The notes below the pieces were generated by a model. The model worked only from the letters and a program-made list of their open reading frames with translations. It was not told the DNA's origin and searched no databases. The position numbers and the translations under genes are program-made. 64,000 nt of DNA from Salegentibacter salegens (GTDB taxonomy: Bacteria > Bacteroidota > Bacteroidia > Flavobacteriales > Flavobacteriaceae), in assembly GCF_900142975.1 (NCBI RefSeq), contig NZ_LT670848.1, positions 806,001-870,000 of the forward strand, read 5' to 3'. Shown one piece after another: positions 35,244 through 44,319 of this stretch. The first letter of the stretch is position 1, and every line of letters begins with the position of its first letter.

Positions 35244-36584
35244 TTAAATTTTAGGAAGTTCCCAACCATTATGATAATTTGCTTTTAATAATTTATTGGC
35301 TTCCTCGTCATCAAAACTCTCTTTTTCTGAATCCCAGTACAATTTTTTTCCTGTTTTATAAGCAATATTTCCCATATGCGCATTGATAGCCGCGATGCTA
35401 CCTGTTTCAATACCGCAATTAAGTTTTGAAGCATCATTGCTATTAATGGCGTTCACAAAATTAGCTGCATGCTTTTCAAGGGCATTTCCAGCCGGTTTTT
35501 GTAATGCTATTCTATCAACTTCTGGAACAAATTCTCCCTCTACATTATCGCCTTCAGGAATTATTTCCCAGCCATCGCGATTAACTACTAAGGTACCGTT
35601 GTTTCCTATAAAAGCAATGCCTTCGTTTCTACCGTAATTTCCGCCGTCAATACCAACCGCATGTTCCCATAGCAAATTAAAATTTTCAAATTCATATACA
35701 GTTTGCAGGGTATCGGGAGTTTCAGCAGCATCATCAGGATAGGCCAACTTACCTCCAGAGGCCAAAACCGATTTTGGTGCTTTGGCATTCATTGCATATA
35801 AAGCGATATCAATTTCGTGCACACCCCAATCAGTCATAAGTCCGCCGGCATAATCCCAAAACCAACGAAAAGTAAAATGAAACCTATTTTCGTTGAAGGG
35901 TCTTTCTGGGGCAGGGCCCAACCACATTTTATAATCTACACCCGGTGGGGGAGTACTGTTAGGTGTATGTGGAAGCCTATCTTTCCAGCCAATATAAGCC
36001 CAGCATTTCACCAAACGAATATTCCCGAGTTTACCTGATTTTACATAGTTAATAGCATCGTCATAATGCGTTCCGCTACGTTGCCATTGGCCTACCTGTA
36101 CAATTTTATTATACTTTTTAGCAGCGGTTAACATGGTATTGCATTCTTCAATACTATTTGCAAGCGGTTTTTCAACATAAACGTGTTTCCCGGCTTGTAA
36201 AGCATGTACCAAATTTAAACAATGCCAATGGTCTGGGGTTCCAATTATTACCGCATCAATATCTTTATTTTCTAACATATCCCGGTAATCTTTGTATTGT
36301 TTTGGGGCTTTACCGGTTATATCTTTTACATTTTTAGTTCTCTCATCTAAAATTCGCTGGTCAATATCAGCCAGGGCAATACATGCAACATTTGGTAACT
36401 TTAGATGAGCCTGCATATTAGACCATCCCATTCCTTTACAGCCAATTACTCCAAAATTAACTTTGTCATTAGCTCCAAAGCTTTTAAATCTAGAAAGCGG
36501 ATTGGCTAATAAAGATCCTGATAAACTTAAACCTGCGGTAGCCAGGGTAGTTTGCTGTAAAAATTTTCTTCTAGAATTCTTCAT
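35244..36584 (-). CDS. Gfo/Idh/MocA family oxidoreductase with Tat signal
   Basis: 446 residues. The N-terminal signal NSRRKFLQQTTLATAGLSLSGS is twin-arginine type, so the enzyme is exported folded with its cofactor. The NAD(P)-binding motif VNFGVIGCKGMGWSNM follows, then ALADIDQRILDER and the family's EKP motif in AGKHVYVEKPLANSIEE. The C-terminal domain contains WWDYAGGLMTDWGVHEIDIAL (as WFWDYAGG...), where D, H are the usual catalytic residues. Bacteroidota members with this architecture act on glycans or their oxidised derivatives. The next gene (20 bp) encodes a DUF1080 protein, and an AKR follows, suggesting one sugar-processing unit. Confidence 0.88.
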   Translation of the reverse strand: MKNSRRKFLQQTTLATAGLSLSGSLLANPLSRFKSFGANDKVNFGVIGCKGMGWSNMQAHLKLPNVACIALADIDQRILDERTKNVKDITGKAPKQYKDYRDMLENKDIDAVIIGTPDHWHCLNLVHALQAGKHVYVEKPLANSIEECNTMLTAAKKYNKIVQVGQWQRSGTHYDDAINYVKSGKLGNIRLVKCWAYIGWKDRLPHTPNSTPPPGVDYKMWLGPAPERPFNENRFHFTFRWFWDYAGGLMTDWGVHEIDIALYAMNAKAPKSVLASGGKLAYPDDAAETPDTLQTVYEFENFNLLWEHAVGIDGGNYGRNEGIAFIGNNGTLVVNRDGWEIIPEGDNVEGEFVPEVDRIALQKPAGNALEKHAANFVNAINSNDASKLNCGIETGSIAAINAHMGNIAYKTGKKLYWDSEKESFDDEEANKLLKANYHNGWELPKI

Positions 36585-36604
36585 TTTATAAATTTTAGAA
36601 AGCT

Positions 36605-37369
36605 TTAATTCAATTCTCTAACCCAGATATTTCTGAAACTCACAGGATTTCCGTGGTCCTGAATATGAATAGGAAGTTTTTCTTCGTGGGCGGTATAATT
36701 AGGAATTCCAATGTACTCGGTGGGACCTCTTAATTCGTAGTTATTTTGTACCAAAACGCCGTTATGTAAAACCGTAAGTTTCGCAGGACTCAGTAACATT
36801 CCACTTTCATTAAATCTTGGGGCGGTAAAAATAATATCGTAAGTATTCCATTCGCCGGGGGCTTTTGTAACATTTACCAGGGGAGGAGATTGCTTGTAAA
36901 TACTGGCTGCCTGACCGTTGGTATAGGTTTCATTTTCATAAGAATCCAGAATTTGCACTTCATACTTTTCCATTATAATAACACCGCTGTTTCCGCGTCC
37001 CTGTCCGTCACCTTTAACTTCTGAAGGGGAGCGCCACTCAAGATGTAATTGCATATCGCCAAAATTCTCTTTGGTTTTTATACCGCCGGTACCGGGATTT
37101 ACCGTTAGCACATCTCCTTTTATATTCCAGGTTGGATTAGAACCGTCCTTATCATTCACAAAAGCCGAAAGATCTGAGCCATTGAACAATATTTTCGCAT
37201 CAGAAGGAGCTGTAGTGGTAGATTCACCTGCTTTGATTTTTGGTGGAACCGGTTCATAAAATTCGGTGGCTTCAGGTGGTAAATCGGTGTTTTTTTCCTG
37301 GGCAAAAGCAGGTAATGAGGCAATTACAAAAGTACCTGCCAATAAACTTAATTTTAAAGAAATTTTCAT
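36605..37369 (-). CDS. DUF1080 / 3-keto-disaccharide hydrolase domain protein, secreted
   Basis: 254 residues, with a signal peptide (LLAGTFVIASLPAFAQ) then a 60-residue linker and a concanavalin-like beta-sandwich. The family pattern is visible: DAKILFNGSDLSAFVNDKDG, NFGDMQLHLEWRSP, GRGNSGVIIMEKYEVQILDS (the N-S-G motif) and PIHIQDHGNPVSFRNIWVRE. Related domains hydrolyse 3-keto-glucosides after oxidation by Gfo/Idh-type enzymes. The gene is 20 bp upstream of the exported Gfo/Idh/MocA gene, which supports a two-step 3-keto route. The substrate is not visible from sequence. Confidence 0.85.
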   Translation of the reverse strand: MKISLKLSLLAGTFVIASLPAFAQEKNTDLPPEATEFYEPVPPKIKAGESTTTAPSDAKILFNGSDLSAFVNDKDGSNPTWNIKGDVLTVNPGTGGIKTKENFGDMQLHLEWRSPSEVKGDGQGRGNSGVIIMEKYEVQILDSYENETYTNGQAASIYKQSPPLVNVTKAPGEWNTYDIIFTAPRFNESGMLLSPAKLTVLHNGVLVQNNYELRGPTEYIGIPNYTAHEEKLPIHIQDHGNPVSFRNIWVRELN

Positions 37370-37390
37370 TTTTAAATTTTTAGTTGGGAA

Positions 37391-38272
37391 TTATTTAATG
37401 TGATCGTAGATCATTTTTGAAACTTCGGTAAGCATTTTGGTACCGGCATCCATATCTTCAATGTTTTTTGATAGTAAAACCAATACATATTTTCTTCCAT
37501 CAGGTAATTCAACCAGGGCTGAATCGTGATGTACGCCGGTTATCCAACCGGTTTTATTAGCGATTTTTAAATCTTTTGGAAGCAAATGCGGAATAAGATC
37601 GGTGTGTTTTTGTTGGCGTAAAATATTCAGCATTTCTTCGTCGGCTTCAGGATTTACTGCATCTCCGTTGGCGAGTGCGTCAAAAATCAGCATTAGATCA
37701 TAAGCCGTAGTCGAGTTGCTTAAGCCAGCTTCATAGGCCTTCATATCTTCTACACCACGAAGCACATTAATATTCATGGCGCCAATTTCACGCATTGTTT
37801 TATTTACATTTTCAGCATCAACCAATTCAATTATAATATTAGTGGCCAGGTTACTGCTGTAAATAATCATATCGATTACGAGGTCTTCAATACTTCTTTT
37901 TTGGTCAATTTGTTCGTAAAGATGTTCCCCGCTGTCGCGACCAAGTTCGAGGGAATAATAACTTTCATCTAAAATACTTTTGAATTGATTTTTGACTACC
38001 AGGGAATCCTGGAGCGAAAATTTTCCCGCTGAAGATTGTTTAAAAACCTCTATCATTACCGGGGTTTTCATCGTGCTGGCCGCGTGAAAATCTTCGTGAT
38101 GATTTATAAGAATACTATCTTTTTCTTCGGAAAAATCTTTAAAAGCAATAGCGAAGTCACCTTGTATACTTTTAAAAATGGAATCAATTTTCTCCTGAAG
38201 TTTTTCAGTAGAAGTTTGTGCATTGCCGATAAAGCAAGCTAGAATGAAAAAAATGGTTGGGAAAACCTTCAT
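37391..38272 (-). CDS. Class A beta-lactamase-related serine hydrolase, secreted
   Basis: 293 residues with a signal peptide (IFFILACFIGNAQ). The acyl-serine triad is intact: Ser66-x-x-Lys69 (STMK), Ser-Ser-Asn at 139-141, and Lys-Thr-Gly near 240 (NKTGW). The class A omega loop is not the usual E-x-x-L-N: the segment is RGVEDMKAYEAGLSNSTT, so Glu166 is not clearly placed. That makes true beta-lactam hydrolysis uncertain, and a penicillin-recognising peptidase is possible. It lies 21 bp before the DUF1080 gene in the same direction but looks functionally separate. Confidence 0.85.
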   Translation of the reverse strand: MKVFPTIFFILACFIGNAQTSTEKLQEKIDSIFKSIQGDFAIAFKDFSEEKDSILINHHEDFHAASTMKTPVMIEVFKQSSAGKFSLQDSLVVKNQFKSILDESYYSLELGRDSGEHLYEQIDQKRSIEDLVIDMIIYSSNLATNIIIELVDAENVNKTMREIGAMNINVLRGVEDMKAYEAGLSNSTTAYDLMLIFDALANGDAVNPEADEEMLNILRQQKHTDLIPHLLPKDLKIANKTGWITGVHHDSALVELPDGRKYVLVLLSKNIEDMDAGTKMLTEVSKMIYDHIK

Positions 38273-38320
38273 TGATTTCGGAATTTCTTTCCGAATTTAA
38301 TGAAATTTCCCTAAACCGAC

Positions 38321-39019
38321 TTAAATACTGCCCAAAGCAATTTCTACCATTCGGCTAAAACTTTGTTCCCGATCTTTTGCGGGTAAGTGTTCTCCCGTAA
38401 CCAGGGAGTCAGAAATTGTTAATACCGAAAGCGCCTGAACTTTATGTTTCGCGGCAACACTATAAAGCCCGGCGGTTTCCATTTCTACACACAAAACGCC
38501 ATAATCTGCCCATTTTTTATAATTCTCATCGCTTTCTTCGTAAAAAACATCTGAAGACAATACATTTCCGGCTCTAAATTGAATTTTATTGTTTTCAGCA
38601 AATTTCACGGCTTTCATAAATAAATTAAAATCTACGGTAGGCGCGTAGTCGGCGTGCTGGAACTTAGCTTTATTAAAGCCTGAATTTGAAGAAGCGGCCA
38701 TTGCTAAAACAACTTCGTTTACTTTTAGATCTTCCTGATAAGAACCGGCAGATCCCACTCGAATAAGTTTTTTAGCGCCGTATTCAGTGATTAATTCAGT
38801 GCAATAAATCAATGCAGAAGGGATACCCATTCCGGTAGCCTGAACTGAGACTTTTTCGCCTTGATAAGTACCGGTATATCCCAGCATTCCCCGGACTTCA
38901 TTATGACAAACTGCATCTTCCAGGAAATTTTCGGCGATCCATTTTGCTCTTAAAGGATCACCTGGTAATAAAACATTTTCTGCTATTTCTCCTTTTTCTG
39001 CCTGTATATGTACGCTCAT
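38321..39019 (-). CDS. deoD: Purine-nucleoside phosphorylase, DeoD type
   Basis: 232 residues, hexameric PNP family. The phosphate-binding start (EIAENVLLPGDPLRAKWIAE) and LIRVGSAGSYQEDL are present, as are the ribose site Met-Glu in LCVEMETAGLYSVA and the catalytic aspartate in LTISDSLVTGE. It splits purine (deoxy)nucleosides with phosphate. It lies 1 bp after deoC (transcribed first), so they form a deoxynucleoside salvage operon: phosphorolysis here, then deoxyribose phosphate goes to deoC (after phosphopentomutase, which is not in the window). Confidence 0.93.
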   Translation of the reverse strand: MSVHIQAEKGEIAENVLLPGDPLRAKWIAENFLEDAVCHNEVRGMLGYTGTYQGEKVSVQATGMGIPSALIYCTELITEYGAKKLIRVGSAGSYQEDLKVNEVVLAMAASSNSGFNKAKFQHADYAPTVDFNLFMKAVKFAENNKIQFRAGNVLSSDVFYEESDENYKKWADYGVLCVEMETAGLYSVAAKHKVQALSVLTISDSLVTGEHLPAKDREQSFSRMVEIALGSI

Positions 39020-39020
39020 T

Positions 39021-39671
39021 CTAGTTTTTATCTGAAGTTACCAATTTTACGCCCGAGGAAGTTCCCAGCCGCGAAATACCTAATTCTATATAGTTAATAG
39101 CGGTTTCCCGATCTTTAATTCCGCCAGAAGCTTTTATTTGCATTTTATCTCCTGCGATTTCTTTCATTAATTTTACATCATTAAAAGTAGCTCCGCTCGT
39201 TCCAAATCCAGTAGAAGTTTTTATAAAATCGGCTTTGGCATTTAAAGAAGCGCGACAGGCATTTTTCTTTTCAGAATCAGTTAAAAAGCAAGTTTCAATA
39301 ATTACTTTAAGGACCTTAGAACCAATAGCCTTTTTAATTTCAGCGATTTCATTTTCGATATAATCTATTTTTTCTGCTTTAAGCATACCAATATTAATTA
39401 CCATATCAATTTCATCGGCGCCATTCGCAATCGCATCTTTAGCCTCAAAGACTTTAGCTTTAGTTGTCATTGCTCCTAAAGGAAAACCAATTACCGCCGC
39501 TATTTTTACACCGGAATTTTCTAAAATTGATCTCGCCACTTTAATATAAGAAGGTGAAACACAAACCGCATAAAACTGGTGTTCTATAGCTTCTTTACAT
39601 AATTTTTCTATATCGGCCGGTGTTGCCGTGGGCTTTAATAAAGTATGATCTATATATTGGTTGAGTTGCAT
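39021..39671 (-). CDS. deoC: Deoxyribose-phosphate aldolase
   Basis: 216 residues, a full-length TIM barrel. The Schiff-base lysine is in DFIKTSTGFGTSGAT (about residue 153), the proton-relay lysine in QIKASGGIKD, and VIGFPLGAMTTKAK and ADEIDMVINIG match the usual core. It makes acetaldehyde and glyceraldehyde-3-phosphate from 2-deoxyribose-5-phosphate. It is the first gene of the deoC-deoD pair; the stop and the deoD start are 1 bp apart. Confidence 0.93.
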   Translation of the reverse strand: MQLNQYIDHTLLKPTATPADIEKLCKEAIEHQFYAVCVSPSYIKVARSILENSGVKIAAVIGFPLGAMTTKAKVFEAKDAIANGADEIDMVINIGMLKAEKIDYIENEIAEIKKAIGSKVLKVIIETCFLTDSEKKNACRASLNAKADFIKTSTGFGTSGATFNDVKLMKEIAGDKMQIKASGGIKDRETAINYIELGISRLGTSSGVKLVTSDKN

Positions 39672-39850
39672 TCGATTTTTTTAGGAGTTACAAAGCTAAA
39701 ACTTTCTAACAGATTTAATTTATGATAATTCTCAGGTTTTTAATTTTTAAAGTGAAACTACTTCAGATTTAGATGGGAATTTGAAAAAAATCTGGAGAGA
39801 TAGAAACCCTATCTCGATGAGGAAGATCTTTAAAGTAGAATAATTTCAGA

Positions 39851-40072
39851 TTAATCTACTTTATCATGATAATCTTCATACCAATCGTCAAAGGTCTTTT
39901 TGGTTTTATAACTATCAGTAAGGACCTTGTAAACGGTAAATATTAGAAGAATTTGCCCTATACAGGTTAAATAGAAAATTACTGGAAAACCGGTATTAAA
40001 AAACACCAGGGTCGTGATTACTACCAAAAGTATAGAAGTAAATATTAAATATGTGATACCATTATTTTTCAT
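39851..40072 (-). CDS. Small membrane protein, unknown function
   Basis: 73 residues with two hydrophobic helices (TYLIFTSILLVVITTLVFF and FYLTCIGQILLIFTVYKVL) and a charged cytoplasmic-type tail (KTKKTFDDWYEDYHDKVD). No family recognised. It lies between deoC and the histidine kinase gene with gaps of 180 and 240 bp, so it is probably a single transcription unit. The translation is plausible because of the two-helix organisation, but small size leaves doubt. Confidence 0.6.
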   Translation of the reverse strand: MKNNGITYLIFTSILLVVITTLVFFNTGFPVIFYLTCIGQILLIFTVYKVLTDSYKTKKTFDDWYEDYHDKVD

Positions 40073-40308
40073 ACCCCTTAATTTAGGGAAGTTTGCTTCT
40101 AGTTTATCTTAAAAAGTCATTAAAATATAGTTATGGTTTTTTTAAATATTTTATAACAATCCGGCCACTTTATTTGTTGTAATTTACAAGCTGAAGTTTA
40201 AACATATCATTAACTGCAAAATCCCAATCTCTGTGCAAAAATTTAATCTATTGCTTAAGTAATTGCAACTTTAATCTGTGAGCTTAATCATTAAACCTAC
40301 GTACTTTT

Positions 40309-41394
40309 ATGGATTTACCCCAGCCATCAACTGAGACTTTAGAATTTAAAATAGCAGATAATGTTTCTGCGATGCTCGCCTATTGGGATAAAGACCTAAT
40401 TTGTCGTTTTGCAAATGCCGCTTACTTGGAATGGTTTGGGATGAGCCAGCATGAGATGATTAATAAAATGACCTTACCAGAGCTTTTAGGACCTTTATAC
40501 GACCAAAATCTGCCATATATCACTGGTGCATTAAATGGTAGAGCACAGGTCTTTGAAAAGGAAATTCCGTTACCGCAAGGAAAAAGTAAAAGGTATGCTT
40601 TAGCTAATTACTATCCAGAAATTGAAAATGGGGAAGTAAAAGGGTTTTATGTACACATGGCCGATATTTCACCAATTAAAAAGCTGGAAAAAAAGCTTCA
40701 AAAGTCTAATGCGAAGGTTAAAAAACAAAATAATCGCTTATTAAATTTTGCCAATATAGTTTCTCACAACCTCAAATCTTATTCAGGTAATATTGAATCC
40801 TTGTTGAAATTATACGAAAATGCAGATTCAGATAAGGAAAAAGCTGAAATTTGGACCTATCTCAAAAGTCTATCATCCGAATTTTCTTCTACCGTAGCCG
40901 ATTTAAATGCAATTGTAAAACTGAAAAATCAAAAAGAGATAAGTTTTACTGATTTAAGCTTAAATCAATTTATAGAACGAGCAAAAAATATTTTACGGGT
41001 TGAAATTAAAGAAAGTAAGGCTACAATTAAAAATAGGGTAGATGAGGGAACAACTATTAAAGCTAACCCGGCATATTTGGAAAGTATTTTATTGAATATT
41101 CTTAGCAATTCTTTGAAATATCGTAATCCTGAAAAACCCTTAGAAATTGAATTGAGTAGTGACTTTAAGAAACAACAAAGTGTTTTGAGTATTAAAGATA
41201 ATGGCCTTGGAATTGATCTTAAAAAGTACGGAAAAGATCTTTTTGGAATGTATAAAACTTTTCATGGTAACGCAGATGCCCAGGGTATAGGTTTATTTAT
41301 AACTAAATACCAGGTAGAAGCGATGGGTGGTGAAATTAGCGTAGAAAGTGAGGTAAAACGGGGCACAACGTTTAATATTACTTTTAGGGGTTAG
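40309..41394 (+). CDS. Soluble PAS-domain sensor histidine kinase
   Basis: 361 residues, no membrane segment. The PAS domain (about 10-125) has ISAMLAYWDKDLICRFANAA and a PAC-like end. A linker helix leads to the H-box FANIVSHNLKSYSGNIESLL (His about 154). The HATPase domain has the N-box LLNILSNSLKYRNPEK, the G1 box KDNGLGIDLKKYGKDLFGMY and the G2 box GIGLFITKYQVEAMGGEI. The protein should sense a cytoplasmic signal through PAS and phosphorylate an unlinked response regulator; none is encoded nearby. Confidence 0.9.
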   Translation: MDLPQPSTETLEFKIADNVSAMLAYWDKDLICRFANAAYLEWFGMSQHEMINKMTLPELLGPLYDQNLPYITGALNGRAQVFEKEIPLPQGKSKRYALANYYPEIENGEVKGFYVHMADISPIKKLEKKLQKSNAKVKKQNNRLLNFANIVSHNLKSYSGNIESLLKLYENADSDKEKAEIWTYLKSLSSEFSSTVADLNAIVKLKNQKEISFTDLSLNQFIERAKNILRVEIKESKATIKNRVDEGTTIKANPAYLESILLNILSNSLKYRNPEKPLEIELSSDFKKQQSVLSIKDNGLGIDLKKYGKDLFGMYKTFHGNADAQGIGLFITKYQVEAMGGEISVESEVKRGTTFNITFRG

Positions 41395-41451
41395 TTTTCA
41401 CGAGGAACCCACTAAATTTAATGTAGTAAAATATCTTAAAAATCAATTTTA

Positions 41452-43656
41452 TTATAAGGAAATAGGATTTAAATCCAGTTCTTCAGCTTCAGCTTTATTT
41501 TCAATAATTTTGTAAAAGGTATTTAGATTAAGATCTTGAAAAACCTGGGAATTACCACTGCCTGCCCATTTAATTTTAACTTGTTGTATTTCTGAGGCCT
41601 TTCCTAAACCTATTTGTGCCCTTAAAGTAGAACAGCCAAAACTGCCTCCAGAACTAATAGTATGAAATATTGATCGAATTCTTCCGTCTTCCATGACTTT
41701 TACCTCTATTTTACTACCAATGGCCGCCCTGTTTGCTATAATTCCTTCCAGTTTCAAGCTTATCCAATTATTTTCAGACTGATATGGATTAAGATATAAG
41801 GAATTAAAAAATTTGTCACCCTCATAGGCACCGCCCATAACTACGTGAATATCCTGATCACCGTCATTATCAATATCAGAAAAGGAGACTGCATGGCCTT
41901 TTTGTATATGGCCAAATCCACCCGCCGTAGTCACATCCTGGAATTCATTGCCGGAGTTATTCCTAAAAACCCTGTTTGGAATAATAGACTCATAACTTAC
42001 CTCACCTGTACTTAAATAAATATCTGGATAACCATCGTTATCCAAATCGCCATAATTAGCTCCCATTGCATAGCCTATTTTTTTTAACCCAACTTTAGAT
42101 GATACATCGGTAAAAGTTCCTTTATTATTCTTATAAAGGCGCATAGTTTCAGCATTATTTCGTTCTCCTAAATATTCTTTAATAATATCGGGAACAATGG
42201 TGTAAAAATCACTCTTTCGATATCCGGCTACAAAAATATCCATCCATCCGTCATTATTATAATCAAATGACCAGGTGGGGAAACTCGAAATTTCCTCTCC
42301 CAATCCTGCGGTAGATCCCGCTTCTGTAAAACTTATATTTCCGTTATTATCAGTTCCGTTGTTTAGAAACAATAAATTCTTACTTGAAGCCTGAAGGGTT
42401 GAAATATAAATATCCATCCATCCGTCGTTGTTGTAATCTCCACTTGTTACTCCTTTTACATAGTAAGGTTTTTCATTTGTACTTACGGTAAGTCCTATCC
42501 TGGAAGTGAGGTTAGAAAAAGTGCCATCCCCATTATTCCTGTAAAATTCGCACGGGTGAATATTATCTTTTTCAGATTCATTTCCTATAAATAAATCAAT
42601 CCAACCATCATTATCAAAATCTGCCCAGGTTGCGGTTTGAGTAGGATGGAGGGAGAGTAAACCTGCTTCTATAGTTACATCGGTAAAAGTACCATCTCCA
42701 TTATTTTTTAGCAGGGAATTTGGATGCTCACCTAAAGTTCCCATCCAGGCACCCCGCATTACAAAAACATCCAGGAAACCATCATTATTATAATCGGCCT
42801 GCACCATATTTAGCCCTCCTGTAACTAATTCCAGGCCGGCAGATTTAGTTTTTTCTGTAAATGTACCATCTCCATTATTTATAAAATATCTAAGATTGTC
42901 TGAGGGCGACCAACTGGAAACTAAAACATCTAAAAGATGATCGTTATTGAAATCATCTACAATTCCACCGCCAGATAATTCATTAACATTTAAACCTAAT
43001 TCCGGGGCAATATCTTCAAATTTCTTTAGGGGGTAATCAGATTCAAACACACTTTCCGGAATCAACCATTTTTCGGGTACACCTTCAGGATATTCTCCTA
43101 AAGTCATATAAGCAATATTCAAAAGCCAGCGACTATTATAGTCATGCGAATTCTGCCTTAAAAATTCTTCATAAAGTTTAATAGCACTTCTGGAGCCTTT
43201 GGGAACCTGGTGAAAACCATTTGGTTTAATAGGAATAATACACGAGGCTGATGCATCATGGTGATGAATGCAGTTTTGTTGTTCTCCCAATCGCATATAA
43301 GCAAGAGCCAGCAAAGGCCCTATACTTTCTTCTTCATGAGCATCGAGCTTATAGAGCAACAGGCCGTTGCTGCTTGCTTCCCTTAAATTTTCAAGAATAG
43401 TAATAGCATCTTCGGTTTTACCCGCATATAGCAGTGCACGCGCTTTTTTAAGATTATATCGTTCTTTTTGATTTTTGGGAGCTACTTGTGATATACTATC
43501 AAAATATGCCGCTCTAACAGACGATGCATAAATATTTTCCGGAACAAAAAATTGGTTTTCAGCTGTTTTCTCTAAAAGCTCTGGCATTGTTTCCTTATCG
43601 TCACAAGAGACAAAGATTAAAATTGAAAATAATGCAATAATTAGTAGGTACTTCAT
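41452..43656 (-). CDS. CRTAC1/ASPIC-UnbV family lipoprotein with FG-GAP (VCBS) repeats
   Basis: 734 residues, lipobox IFVSC (Cys18) and then a short acidic DDKET, a surface-lipoprotein-like start. Residues about 45-215 look helical (a TPR-like stretch KQRYNLKKARALLYAGKTED). Then follow at least six calcium-binding FG-GAP/VCBS units, each with a D-x-N-N-D-G-x-x-D core: DFNNDHLLDVLV, DYNNDGFLDVFV, DFDNDGWIDLFI, DYNNDGWMDIYI, DYNNDGWMDIFV, DLDNDGYPDIYL, DIDNDGDQDIHV. The ASPIC/UnbV C-terminal domain closes it (GSKIEVKVMEDGRIRSIF, LGKASEIQQVKIKW). The fold is a beta-propeller; the function of these secreted proteins is unknown. It stands alone. Confidence 0.88.
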   Translation of the reverse strand: MKYLLIIALFSILIFVSCDDKETMPELLEKTAENQFFVPENIYASSVRAAYFDSISQVAPKNQKERYNLKKARALLYAGKTEDAITILENLREASSNGLLLYKLDAHEEESIGPLLALAYMRLGEQQNCIHHHDASASCIIPIKPNGFHQVPKGSRSAIKLYEEFLRQNSHDYNSRWLLNIAYMTLGEYPEGVPEKWLIPESVFESDYPLKKFEDIAPELGLNVNELSGGGIVDDFNNDHLLDVLVSSWSPSDNLRYFINNGDGTFTEKTKSAGLELVTGGLNMVQADYNNDGFLDVFVMRGAWMGTLGEHPNSLLKNNGDGTFTDVTIEAGLLSLHPTQTATWADFDNDGWIDLFIGNESEKDNIHPCEFYRNNGDGTFSNLTSRIGLTVSTNEKPYYVKGVTSGDYNNDGWMDIYISTLQASSKNLLFLNNGTDNNGNISFTEAGSTAGLGEEISSFPTWSFDYNNDGWMDIFVAGYRKSDFYTIVPDIIKEYLGERNNAETMRLYKNNKGTFTDVSSKVGLKKIGYAMGANYGDLDNDGYPDIYLSTGEVSYESIIPNRVFRNNSGNEFQDVTTAGGFGHIQKGHAVSFSDIDNDGDQDIHVVMGGAYEGDKFFNSLYLNPYQSENNWISLKLEGIIANRAAIGSKIEVKVMEDGRIRSIFHTISSGGSFGCSTLRAQIGLGKASEIQQVKIKWAGSGNSQVFQDLNLNTFYKIIENKAEAEELDLNPISL

Positions 43657-43758
43657 GATTTTATAAGATGATATTACCTTTATTTCTTCCTAAATGAATT
43701 CGTGACTTTTCAGAATGATGTAGATAAGGGGAAATTGAATATCAAATTTACCAAACCT

Positions 43759-43773
43759 AATGAAATATACTAT
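43759..43773 (-). promoter_or_regulatory. Shared upstream element, copy 3
   Basis: The plus strand reads AATGAAATATACTAT, 103 bp upstream of the CRTAC1-like gene, in the same orientation relative to the gene as the copies upstream of the two pilin genes. The core wTGAAATAyACT is shared by all three, and downstream T-rich flanks match copy 2. Confidence 0.35.
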
Positions 43774-44026
43774 TTTTATAAAGGGACTAAAACTTTTTTT
43801 CAGAAATAGAAAAGGAAAATCTTTTATATAGTAGAATTATTAATGAGGAATAGGACAGAGGTAACGGAATAGGTCTATTAAAAATGTACTTTATTGCAGA
43901 AGGTAGGTAGTAAATAAACTGAAATTACAGTCTCCTTGAATTCAATTTTTTTTAAAGTAAAAAACATCTAGATTAGTAAGATCATAAATAGATATAAATG
44001 TATCAATTCACTTATTAATTCGTTTC

Positions 44027-44290
44027 GTTGCCCACAATTGCTCCAAAATAAACCCTGCGAATTGATTGAGGAGAAAAAAATAAAAACAGGATGGGAAAAG
44101 TTGCGGGAAGCGGACTTTAAAGAAACGGTAGAAACGTGGCGCGGACTGACAAGCAGAACTGATAAAAAAGCGGATTTTTTCACTCGGACTTAATAAAATA
44201 CAGAAAATACGCAGCGGACTTTTACTGAGCCGCTGATAAAAAAACTGGTTGAAAACGTGCTTACTCGAACGTGTCGCAAAAGTGGGCAAC
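44027..44290. repeat. 264-bp tract bounded by 9-bp inverted repeats, with internal GCGGACT repeats
   Basis: GTTGCCCAC at 44027-44035 and its reverse complement GTGGGCAAC at 44282-44290 bound a tract with higher GC than its neighbours. Inside, GCGGACT or GCGGATT recurs at 44110, 44141, 44170 and 44214, with a related CTCGGACT at 44183. No protein explains it. It lies just after the TetR gene's stop. The rest of the 660-bp gap (43657-44026) is AT-rich with nothing else recognised. Confidence 0.55.
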
Positions 44291-44319
44291 AATACATAAA
44301 AACGTTAGCACACATTTAA

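Noticed and set aside
43968..44292. Two overlapping ORFs on the minus strand in the gap before the TetR gene
   Set aside because: Both run through the inverted-repeat tract with GCGGACT repeats, have Cys/Ser/Phe-rich sequence unlike neighbouring proteins and no start context.
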